A stretch of 64,000 nucleotides of DNA from Chryseobacterium balustinum (GTDB taxonomy: Bacteria > Bacteroidota > Bacteroidia > Flavobacteriales > Weeksellaceae). The translations under genes and the position numbers were made by a program. Below are positions 43,544-51,391 of this stretch, piece after piece. Location of the stretch: assembly GCF_900168205.1 (NCBI RefSeq), contig NZ_FUZE01000009.1, forward strand, positions 1 to 64,000, read 5' to 3'. A model generated the notes under the pieces. That model worked only from the letters and a program-made list of their open reading frames with translations, searched no databases and had not been told where the DNA came from. Positions within the stretch are counted from its first letter, which is position 1. Each line of letters opens with the position of its first letter.

Positions 43544-45670
43544 TTATTGTGCTCTGTCTTTTTCCTCAAAACTAATGCTTTTTGTAATCCTTTTCTTTTT
43601 GTTGTTTCCTAATGTGTAGTTGACGTTTAAACGGAAGCTTCTTCCATCCCAATAATTATTAAAATGTTGGCTGTTATCTTTGAAATACATATCACCACGA
43701 TATTTCTGAGCAAAAATATTGGTTACAGTAGCATTAATCTGTAACTGTTTTTCCATTAAGGAAACTTTTATTCCGGAGGTAAGATTAGAAAAATTATGAA
43801 AATAGGAATTGACATTTTTATAAGGTAAATCCTGACTATAATTTAGAAAAAAGAAAACCGTTTTGTTTTTGTTTAGAGTGAATGTGTTATTAACTGAATA
43901 ACTTAGAGAATGCCCTTTCTGAACTTCAGCTTCAATATTAAATATTTTAGAATCTGTAAGTGACCCGTTTAATGAAAGGCTTGTTTCCCAAAATTTGAAA
44001 AGTTTATCTGTATAAGAAGCATTAAAACCATAAAAATTATTGTTGTAATAATTAAGATAAGTCCCAATCTGTGAAAGTCCATCGATTAAAGCAACTTGCC
44101 CGAAACCATTTTTAAGTTTCAAATAATAAATACTTGCAGAAAATTTACTGTTGTAAGTATATCCCAATTCCAGATTATTAATATATGAAGGAGTCAACAA
44201 AGGGTTTCCCGAAGAATAGGAGTAAGGATTTTCATACCATCTGAAAGGATTAAGATTGCTCATACTTGGACGGTTGATTCTTCTCGAATAACTAAGGCTG
44301 AAGACAATTTTTTCCTTTTTATAAGAAACAAAAGCCGATGGAAACCACTGTCCGTAATTGTATTTGTTTTTTGAATTGGTTGAAGGAGTAAAGCTTTGCG
44401 CCTGAGTATTTTCATAACGAAGCCCTGCTTTGGTTTCCCAGTGCTCACCAAAACTTTTGGCATAACTAAAATAAGCAGCATAATTTTCTTCACGATATTC
44501 AAACAAATTGGCTCTTTGTAAATCCGGAATATATTGATTGTTGATGATGTTAAAATATTGCAGATCGGTAGCATTTTTAAACTGATTAAATTTAAGTCCG
44601 GTCTCAATTGTACCAAAAGAAAATGGAAGTTCCAGATCTCCTTGCAAAGAAAAAACCTGTGGCTCAACAATTGATCTTGTATTGATATATTGTATTGAAT
44701 TATCACTCAATTTCAATGTTGAAAAGTTAACGTCTGTATCAGAATTGTTTTTAAAAAAGTTTCCTGTAAAACTCAATTTTTTTCCCAACGAATCTAATTT
44801 CAGATCATAATAAGCACTTAAAGTATGAGTTGGAGCTTTTTCGCGGTGAAAAGTTTTTGTTAAAAGGTTTTCTACAGATAAATCGGTGTCTACATTTCGT
44901 GTCTCGTTTACAATATCCATCCCAGATTTCTGATGAGAAAAAATGTATTCCATTCCAATTTCGGAGTTTTTATTGAGCTTGTACGAAAGGTTTAGGTTAG
45001 GCGTCAATTCTTTCCACATATCTTTTCTTACAGAGCGGCTGTAATTTTGGGAAGCTCCTAAAATACTGTAGTTTTCTTCTGAACGCTTTGCTCCGTCTGC
45101 ATAGCTTGTTTTTAAAGATAAGCTAAGTTTTTCGGTCTGATAATTTAATGATCCTGTCGAATTTCCACCTGAGTAGGTTCTTTGGTTCAATCCTGTATTT
45201 ACTGAGCCACTCCAACCCAAGTTTGGGTTTTTCTTAAGGATAATATTGATTAATCCGCTGTTTCCCTGAGCTTCATATTTTGCTGGTGGAGTAGTGATCA
45301 CTTCTATTTTGGCAATGTTTTCCGAGCGTATGGTTTTCAGATAATTAACAAGATTAGTTCCTGAAAGATTCAGCATTCTTCCGTTGACCATTACATTGAC
45401 ACTGCTTTTTCCGGTAATGGATATATTTCCTAAATTCTCGTCTACTTTCAACATCGGAACATTGGCTAATGTTTCTGCGCCATCCATTCCCTGCGAAGCT
45501 ACAGAAGCTTCAACATTAAAGATAAGTCGGTCTGCTTTTCTTTCAAGAAGAAGTTTTTTCTTTCCCTCAATCGTAACAGATTCGATAGTTTTCAGTTGTA
45601 AAGTATCTTGTTTTTGAGCAAATGAAGATAAATATAGGAAGGAAGCAGCAATAATGAATGTCTTTTTCAT
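43544..45670 (-). CDS. Outer-membrane beta-barrel receptor, related to its neighbour
   Basis: A 708-residue protein with a signal peptide (ending SSFAQ), a plug with RLIFNVEASVASQGMDGAETLANVPMLKVDE and ENIAKIEVITTPPAKYEAQGNSGLINIILKKNP, and a barrel to near residue 690. It has the same layout as the downstream gene but only moderate similarity by eye. The C-terminus is basic (KKKRITKSISF). It probably imports a small ligand or handles surface peptides. It follows a DUF5694 gene on the same strand by 36 nt, so the three may be co-transcribed. Confidence 0.87.
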   Translation of the reverse strand: MKKTFIIAASFLYLSSFAQKQDTLQLKTIESVTIEGKKKLLLERKADRLIFNVEASVASQGMDGAETLANVPMLKVDENLGNISITGKSSVNVMVNGRMLNLSGTNLVNYLKTIRSENIAKIEVITTPPAKYEAQGNSGLINIILKKNPNLGWSGSVNTGLNQRTYSGGNSTGSLNYQTEKLSLSLKTSYADGAKRSEENYSILGASQNYSRSVRKDMWKELTPNLNLSYKLNKNSEIGMEYIFSHQKSGMDIVNETRNVDTDLSVENLLTKTFHREKAPTHTLSAYYDLKLDSLGKKLSFTGNFFKNNSDTDVNFSTLKLSDNSIQYINTRSIVEPQVFSLQGDLELPFSFGTIETGLKFNQFKNATDLQYFNIINNQYIPDLQRANLFEYREENYAAYFSYAKSFGEHWETKAGLRYENTQAQSFTPSTNSKNKYNYGQWFPSAFVSYKKEKIVFSLSYSRRINRPSMSNLNPFRWYENPYSYSSGNPLLTPSYINNLELGYTYNSKFSASIYYLKLKNGFGQVALIDGLSQIGTYLNYYNNNFYGFNASYTDKLFKFWETSLSLNGSLTDSKIFNIEAEVQKGHSLSYSVNNTFTLNKNKTVFFFLNYSQDLPYKNVNSYFHNFSNLTSGIKVSLMEKQLQINATVTNIFAQKYRGDMYFKDNSQHFNNYWDGRSFRLNVNYTLGNNKKKRITKSISFEEKDRAQ

Positions 45671-45706
45671 GAGAAATGGATGGTTTAGATTGATGAGGTA
45701 AGAAGA

Positions 45707-46555
45707 TTATTTTTTTGAATCTAAAGATGAAAATTCAACGTAATCATATTCAGGAGAAATAGTGAAAAGCTGTCTGAAAACTGTAGCATGACCGTTTCCT
45801 GCAATTACCAAAATTCTGTCTTCTGAGTTTTTTGGAATCTCCTGTATTTTTCTGAACATTCTAAGATTTCTATTGTACCAGTATAAAGCAAGCAAATCTG
45901 CGCCGTCGTGTTCTCTCAATTTAAAATCTCCTGTTAAATATGCTCCATATTCATATTGATGATACTCTTTGCTGTTCATATATTTGAACATGTCAAGAAT
46001 AGATTTGAAGTTTTTTCGCTCAGTATTCTTAATGAAAGTAGTATACTGTTGAGAGATGCGGTCATCATTCAAAAAATCATAATCTTTAAGCATATTTTTA
46101 AAATATAATGAGTCTGTCTTGCCAAATTTTTCTACAAACTCATCCAACATCGAATTCGCATCAATACTGTACAGCTCACTGATCTTAAGTTCTGTTGCAA
46201 GGCGCATTGCAAGTTGATAACGCTCATCTCTTTGATCTCTGTGTTTTCCTTCTTTGTATTCTTTTAATTTTTCGTTTGCTTTCCAATCTGGCCAGGCTTC
46301 AATAGCAATTTTTGTAGGTTTAAATTTTTTGATGTAACTGATCAGCTCTGTTACTTCAGCAGCTGTCTTAGGTTCTAAAACATTTACTTGGTCACTTTTT
46401 TCTGTTTTATGAGCATCCTGATTGGGATAATCAAAATGAAATGAGCCAACAACCAAAACTTTGGTTTTAGGATCAGGGAAATATTCTGAAGGTTTTTTTT
46501 GCCCGAATAAGAATGTTGACATTGTTATTAACACGATCAATATTGATAATTTCAT
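45707..46555 (-). CDS. DUF5694 protein (TraB/PrgY-like)
   Basis: A 282-residue secreted protein (signal ending FGQ). It has VLVVGSFHFDYPNQDA, IAIEAWPDWKANEKLKEYKEG and, near the end, ILVIAGNGHATVFRQLFTISPEY. These His and acidic motifs are typical of DUF5694, which I recognise as related to TraB/TiKI-type putative metalloproteases. The metal or substrate is not known. It is the first of three minus-strand genes with two outer-membrane receptors. Confidence 0.75.
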   Translation of the reverse strand: MKLSILIVLITMSTFLFGQKKPSEYFPDPKTKVLVVGSFHFDYPNQDAHKTEKSDQVNVLEPKTAAEVTELISYIKKFKPTKIAIEAWPDWKANEKLKEYKEGKHRDQRDERYQLAMRLATELKISELYSIDANSMLDEFVEKFGKTDSLYFKNMLKDYDFLNDDRISQQYTTFIKNTERKNFKSILDMFKYMNSKEYHQYEYGAYLTGDFKLREHDGADLLALYWYNRNLRMFRKIQEIPKNSEDRILVIAGNGHATVFRQLFTISPEYDYVEFSSLDSKK

Positions 46556-46712
46556 AATAATTTGTTTTAAATATTTTTGACAAATTTAGATTTCACCACG
46601 ATTTGATAAAACAGCGTTTCGACCAAGTGGAAAATATATCTGTTTAAAATATTTTCATCGGAAAAAAACGGGTGTTTGTAGATTTTGGAAGGTCTGGTTA
46701 TGCTATTGTATT

Positions 46713-46720
46713 TATTTTTG
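46713..46720 (+). promoter_or_regulatory. -7 promoter element beside the start codon of the small exported protein
   Basis: TATTTTTG (TAnnTTTG) ends only 4 nt before the ATG at 46725, so the mRNA may be leaderless. Confidence 0.45.
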
Positions 46721-46724
46721 GTGA

Positions 46725-47069
46725 ATGAAAAATATAATTCTCCTTTTAAGTTTCGTTTTTATGCAATCCTTTGGTAATCATAGGGTAGATGTTTGGAAAA
46801 TAATTACGATTGCTCCGAACGAAAGCATTACTATTAATAAAGTAAAAGCGCCAGTAACTTTAGAAATAAAAAATCTTTCAGATGAAAAAATAGCTTTAGT
46901 TTCTGAGCTGAAAATACCTTCTGAAGTTTTGGGTAAGTCTGAATTTAAATATAGATTACCTAAAAAAAGTAGTTTAAAGCTGGAGAATAGAAATACAAAA
47001 CCGGTTTCAATATATTTGCATTATTACTCTTCTCAAGCAATCATCGTTAACGACAAAGAATTAAAATGA
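46725..47069 (+). CDS. Small exported protein in front of a two-component system
   Basis: A 114-residue protein with a short signal peptide (MKNIILLLSFVFMQSFG). The mature domain is mostly predicted strands (WKIITIAPNESITINKVKAPVTLEIKNL, and SSLKLENRNTKPVSIYLHYYSSQ), a small beta-sandwich-like pattern. No family is recognised. Its stop overlaps the histidine kinase start by 4 nt, so it is translated with the kinase and may influence signalling in the periplasm. Confidence 0.75.
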   Translation: MKNIILLLSFVFMQSFGNHRVDVWKIITIAPNESITINKVKAPVTLEIKNLSDEKIALVSELKIPSEVLGKSEFKYRLPKKSSLKLENRNTKPVSIYLHYYSSQAIIVNDKELK

Positions 47070-48094
47070 AAAAAAAGCAAGTTATCCTTTTGCATCTTTT
47101 ATATTGGTTATTTTTTATTTATTACCAATTTAGATTTGCATTTGTACCGAAAGAATCAGATGCAGAACTTCAAAGTTATATTTTAAGTTATTCTTTTCTA
47201 TTCGTTAATCTGTTAACTTTTTATGCTAATTATTTCATTTTAATGCCTTGGGTATATAAGAAGCAGAAATTGTACGCAATCATTGGCGGGATTGTAAGTA
47301 TATTTTTGTTTTTTAGTTTGTTACGATATTCTATCGAAGAGGTTCTTTTTCCTATTTTATTTGGTTTCAGAAATTATCATGAGAAAACAAGTTTGGTTTA
47401 TTATATTTATGATAACGTTTTCTTTGGTTATACGACTATTTTTGTTGCTACTTTAATTTGGTTATTAAATAATGCATTGAAAACTGAAAAAGAAAAACGT
47501 AAGTTGATTGAAGAAAATAAAAACTCGCAACTCCAAGCCTTAAAAACCCAAATTAATCCACATTTTATTTTTAATACTTTAAATAATATTTATTCTTTAG
47601 TCTATCAAAATTCAGATAAAGCTTTGCCTGCCATTGAAGAATTAGGACAATTATTAAGATACAGCACAAAAGATCTTGAGAAAGATTTTATTACTTTAGA
47701 TAAAGAAATTGGTTATCTAGATAGTCTCATTGCTTTAGAAAAACTAAGAATTAAAAATCCTGAATTATTAAATGTTGAAAAAAAATTGTCGCATCCAAAA
47801 CTTAATATTTCGCCGATGCTTTTGGTTCCTTTTGTTGAAAACGCTTTTAAACACGGAGATTTTAGAAACAAAGGTTTTGATATGAAAATTTCAGATAGCA
47901 ATAAAATTCTGCATTTTTATCTTTCAAATTTTAAAAAAGAGAAAATGAAGGATTCTGTTTCCGGAATCGGGATTGAAAATGTAAGAAAAAGACTCGAAAT
48001 TTTGTATCCTAAAAAATACGAGCTGAATATGATTGAAACGGAAACCAATTTTACCGTAGATTTAAAGATTGATTTGAAGAATGAAGAAAATTAA
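47066..48094 (+). CDS. LytS-family sensor histidine kinase
   Basis: A 342-residue kinase with four membrane helices (about 1-145) and no large outer domain. A coiled segment leads to the phospho-acceptor region QINPHFIFNTLNNIYSLVYQN (His near 173; the His_kinase/LytS family) and to the ATPase domain with MLLVPFVENAFKHG and GIGIENVRKRLEILYP. It signals to the LytTR regulator encoded next. It overlaps the small exported gene by 4 nt and the regulator by 14 nt. Confidence 0.92.
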   Translation: MKKKQVILLHLLYWLFFIYYQFRFAFVPKESDAELQSYILSYSFLFVNLLTFYANYFILMPWVYKKQKLYAIIGGIVSIFLFFSLLRYSIEEVLFPILFGFRNYHEKTSLVYYIYDNVFFGYTTIFVATLIWLLNNALKTEKEKRKLIEENKNSQLQALKTQINPHFIFNTLNNIYSLVYQNSDKALPAIEELGQLLRYSTKDLEKDFITLDKEIGYLDSLIALEKLRIKNPELLNVEKKLSHPKLNISPMLLVPFVENAFKHGDFRNKGFDMKISDSNKILHFYLSNFKKEKMKDSVSGIGIENVRKRLEILYPKKYELNMIETETNFTVDLKIDLKNEEN

Positions 48095-48764
48095 ATGCAT
48101 TATTGTTGATGACGAACCGCTCGCAGTATCACTCCTCGGAAGTTATGTAGAGAAAATTCCTTTTCTTGAGCTTGCTTTTTCTACTGAAAATCCTATTGAA
48201 GCGTTAGAGTTTATTCAGAAGAACGATGCAGATCTTGTCTTTTTAGATATTCAAATGCCGGAATTAACGGGGATTAATTTCATGAAAATTGTCGGCGATA
48301 AAATGAAGTATATTTTGACTACGGCTTATTCAGAATATGCTTTAGAAGGATATGAGCACAATGTTGTCGATTATCTTTTGAAACCGATTTCTTTCGATCG
48401 TTTTAGCAAAAGTGTCATGAAGGCTCAGGAACGTTTTCCTGTAGCTGAAGCTAGTGAAGCTGGACATTTTTTCGTGAAATCTTCCGGTCAGCAACATCGC
48501 ATTAATTTTGATGAAATTCTTTATGTGGAAAGCATTAAAGATTACGTCAACATCAAAACAGAAACTCAGGAATACATTGTTTTAGATACTTTAAAATCTC
48601 TCGAAAATCAGCTTCCGGCAAACTTTATAAGAATTCACAAATCTTTTATTTTAAATTTAGATAAAGTAAAAAGTCTAAATTCAAAAAAAGTAGTATTAAT
48701 TTCTGAACATGAAATTTCGGTAGGAGAAATGTATAAATCTAATCTTCTAGAAAAGCTGAAATAA
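48081..48764 (+). CDS. LytTR-type response regulator
   Basis: A 227-residue regulator. The receiver domain (about 3-118) has the acidic pair in IIVDDEPLA, the phosphorylated Asp in DLVFLDIQMPELTG and a Lys in DYLLKPISF. The C-terminal LytTR DNA-binding domain (about 130-225) has FVKSSGQQHRINFDEILYVESIKDYVNI and FIRIHKSFILNLDKV. It overlaps the kinase gene by 14 nt, so the two are made together. Targets are unknown. Confidence 0.93.
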   Translation: MKKIKCIIVDDEPLAVSLLGSYVEKIPFLELAFSTENPIEALEFIQKNDADLVFLDIQMPELTGINFMKIVGDKMKYILTTAYSEYALEGYEHNVVDYLLKPISFDRFSKSVMKAQERFPVAEASEAGHFFVKSSGQQHRINFDEILYVESIKDYVNIKTETQEYIVLDTLKSLENQLPANFIRIHKSFILNLDKVKSLNSKKVVLISEHEISVGEMYKSNLLEKLK

Positions 48765-48765
48765 A

Positions 48766-48793
48766 AAAGCAACTTCAATGGAAGTTGCTTTTT
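48766..48793. terminator. Bidirectional intrinsic terminator
   Basis: AAAAGCAACTTC and GAAGTTGCTTTT form a strong stem flanked by A on the left and T on the right. It ends the response regulator on the plus strand and the aconitase gene on the minus strand. Confidence 0.88.
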
Positions 48794-48814
48794 CTGTATG
48801 ATAAAAACTAAATT

Positions 48815-51082
48815 TTAGTTTTCCTGTTGTTTAATCAGATTCAAAGCAGAACCTGCTTTAAACCAATCAATTTGTTGAGTGTTATAAGTATGATTTGCCA
48901 AGATAATGTCTTTTGTTCGATCAGCATGTACAAATTCTAAAGTCAATTGTTTTCCTGGTGCAAACTGATCAAGATCTAAGAAGTTAACGGTGTCGTCTTC
49001 TAAAATTTTATCATAATCGGACTCATTAGCAAAAGTAATTCCCAACATTCCTTGTTTTTTAAGGTTGGTTTCATGAATTCTTGCAAATGATTTTACCAAA
49101 ACGGCTTTTACACCAAGATGTCTAGGTTCCATTGCTGCATGTTCTCTTGAAGAGCCTTCACCATAGTTTTGATCTCCTACAACAATCGTCGGAACGCCTG
49201 CAGCTTTGTAAGCTCTTTGTACAGCCGGAACTTCACCATATTCACCAGTTAATTCATTCTTAACGTGGTTGGTTTCCATGTTGTAAGCATTGACTGCCCC
49301 AATCAACATGTTGTTTGAAATATTATCGAGATGACCTCTATATTTTAACCATGGTCCTGCCATAGAAATATGGTCGGTCGTACATTTTCCGAAAGCTTTA
49401 ATTAAAACTTTAGCTCCGGTAATATTCTTGCCATCCCAAGCAGGGAATTCTTCCAATAACTGAAGTCTGTCTGAAGTTGGGCTTACATTGACCTGAATAC
49501 CAGATCCGTCTGCAGAAGGTGCTTGATAGCCATTATCATCTACAGCAAATCCTTTTGCTGGTAGCTCAAAACCTTGAGGTTCGTTTAATTTTATTTGTTC
49601 ACCTGATTCATTAGTTAAAGTATCAGTAATTGGATTAAAATCTAATCTTCCGGAGATTGCAACTGCAGCTACCATTTCCGGAGAAGCTACGAAGGCATGG
49701 GTATTTGGATTTCCATCGGCTCTTTTTGCAAAGTTTCTGTTGAAAGAGTGAATGATCGAGTTTTTCTCTCCTTTTTCAGCACCTTCTCTGTCCCATTGTC
49801 CGATACAAGGTCCGCACGCATTGGTAAAGATTCTTGCATTTTCAAATTTTCTGAAAGAATCTAAGAAACCGTCTCTTTCTGCGGTAAATTTCACCTGCTC
49901 AGAACCCGGATTGATTCCTAAAATAGCTTTAGGTTTTACCCCTTTTGCAACTGCATCTTCTACAATAGAAGCTGCTCTCGATAGATCTTCATAAGAAGAG
50001 TTGGTACAAGAACCGATTAATGCCCATTCTACTTCAAGAGGCCATCCATTTGCTTCAGCTTTTGCTCTGAATTCAGAAACTGGAGTCGCCAAATCAGGAG
50101 TGAAAGGTCCGTTCAAATGAGGAGCTAATTCAGAAAGATTGATTTCTATTAATTGATCGAAATATTGTTCTGGGTTTGCATACACTGCAGCATCACCTGT
50201 TAAATGTTCAGCAATTTTATCAGCCGCATCTACAACATCCTGTCTTCCGGTTGCAGCCAAATATCTTCTCATTGAATCATCATACCCGAAAGTAGAAGTT
50301 GTTGCGCCAATTTCAGCACCCATGTTACAGATTGTTCCTTTACCTGTTGCTGAAAGAGATTCTGCTCCTTCTCCAAAATATTCTACGATACATCCTGTTC
50401 CTCCTTTTACGGTAAGAATTCCTGCCACTTTTAGAATAACGTCTTTGGCGGAGGTCCAACCAGACATTTTTCCGGTTAATTTTACACCGATTAATTTTGG
50501 CATTTTCAATTCCCAAGCCATTCCTGCCATTACGTCTACCGCATCAGCTCCACCAACTCCGATGGCAACCATTCCTAAACCTCCCGCATTTACCGTATGA
50601 GAGTCGGTTCCAATCATCATTCCTCCAGGGAATGCATAGTTTTCTAAGACAACTTGGTGAATAATTCCGGCTCCTGGTTTCCAGAAACCGATTCCGTATT
50701 TATCACAAACTGAACTTAAGAAGTTAAAAACTTCAGAGTTTTTATTAATTCCTTCCTGTAAGTCTGCTTCTGCACCCACTCTTGCCTGAATAAGGTGATC
50801 CGCATGAGCAGTTGAAGGAACTGCTACTTTGGCTTTTCCAGCCTGCATAAATTGTAAAAGTGCCATTTGCGCAGTGGCATCCTGCATTGCAACTCTATCT
50901 GGAGCGAAATCTACATAAGAGTTTCCTCTTTCATATTCTTGTGTTGCGTTTCCTTCCCATAGATGGGTGTAAAGGATTTTTTCTGAAAGTGTCAATGGTT
51001 TTCCTGTAATTTTTCTTGCCGCAGCAATTCTTTCAGGATAACGCTCGTACACTTTTTTGATCATGTCAATGTCGAATGTCAT
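48815..51082 (-). CDS. acn: Aconitate hydratase (mitochondrial-type)
   Basis: A 755-residue aconitase. Cluster-binding Cys are in [12 protein letters not shown] (about residue 360) and [17 protein letters not shown] (about 425). Other landmarks are [30 protein letters not shown], and the swivel domain with [17 protein letters not shown]. It interconverts citrate and isocitrate in the TCA cycle. A second, AcnB-type aconitase is encoded 309 nt upstream on the same strand, separated by a terminator, so the two can be expressed differently. Confidence 0.95.
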   Translation of the reverse strand: MTFDIDMIKKVYERYPERIAAARKITGKPLTLSEKILYTHLWEGNATQEYERGNSYVDFAPDRVAMQDATAQMALLQFMQAGKAKVAVPSTAHADHLIQARVGAEADLQEGINKNSEVFNFLSSVCDKYGIGFWKPGAGIIHQVVLENYAFPGGMMIGTDSHTVNAGGLGMVAIGVGGADAVDVMAGMAWELKMPKLIGVKLTGKMSGWTSAKDVILKVAGILTVKGGTGCIVEYFGEGAESLSATGKGTICNMGAEIGATTSTFGYDDSMRRYLAATGRQDVVDAADKIAEHLTGDAAVYANPEQYFDQLIEINLSELAPHLNGPFTPDLATPVSEFRAKAEANGWPLEVEWALIGSCTNSSYEDLSRAASIVEDAVAKGVKPKAILGINPGSEQVKFTAERDGFLDSFRKFENARIFTNACGPCIGQWDREGAEKGEKNSIIHSFNRNFAKRADGNPNTHAFVASPEMVAAVAISGRLDFNPITDTLTNESGEQIKLNEPQGFELPAKGFAVDDNGYQAPSADGSGIQVNVSPTSDRLQLLEEFPAWDGKNITGAKVLIKAFGKCTTDHISMAGPWLKYRGHLDNISNNMLIGAVNAYNMETNHVKNELTGEYGEVPAVQRAYKAAGVPTIVVGDQNYGEGSSREHAAMEPRHLGVKAVLVKSFARIHETNLKKQGMLGITFANESDYDKILEDDTVNFLDLDQFAPGKQLTLEFVHADRTKDIILANHTYNTQQIDWFKAGSALNLIKQQEN

Positions 51083-51391
51083 ATCTATTTTAATTTTTCT
51101 TTTCTAATAGTTTTCCGGGTTTTTAATTAAAACTAAAGTCGGAAATTTTTTCAATAAAGGTTCATCAAATACTATTCCTACCATTCATAAAATAGGATTA
51201 ATTAGATGAATAACTAATATTTTTTATACCTATGAAGTTAAGAAAAAATAAAATTTCAGTTGTTGACATAGGTTAAAATAATTCTTATTGCTCTTAAATG
51301 GAAAGATTCTAAACAAAAAAATGGAAGACTTCAAAAAGAAATCTTCCATTTTTTTTGTTTAAAAAGTCTTACGACTTTAATTTAAAATCTA
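51083..51391. other. 309-nt region between the two aconitase genes
   Basis: Holds the terminator of acnB (51315-51357) and AT-rich sequence that should contain the promoter of the downstream aconitase. No gene and no clear operator were found. Confidence 0.6.
51315..51357 (-). terminator. Intrinsic terminator of acnB
   Basis: AAATGGAAGA (51319-51328) pairs with TCTTCCATTT (51342-51351), with T/A runs on both sides. It lies about 35 nt past the acnB stop. Confidence 0.88.

Noticed and set aside
51261..51290. TTGACA-like box in the inter-aconitase region
   Set aside because: The following TAAAAT is only 5 nt away, and Bacteroidota do not use the E. coli -35/-10 consensus.
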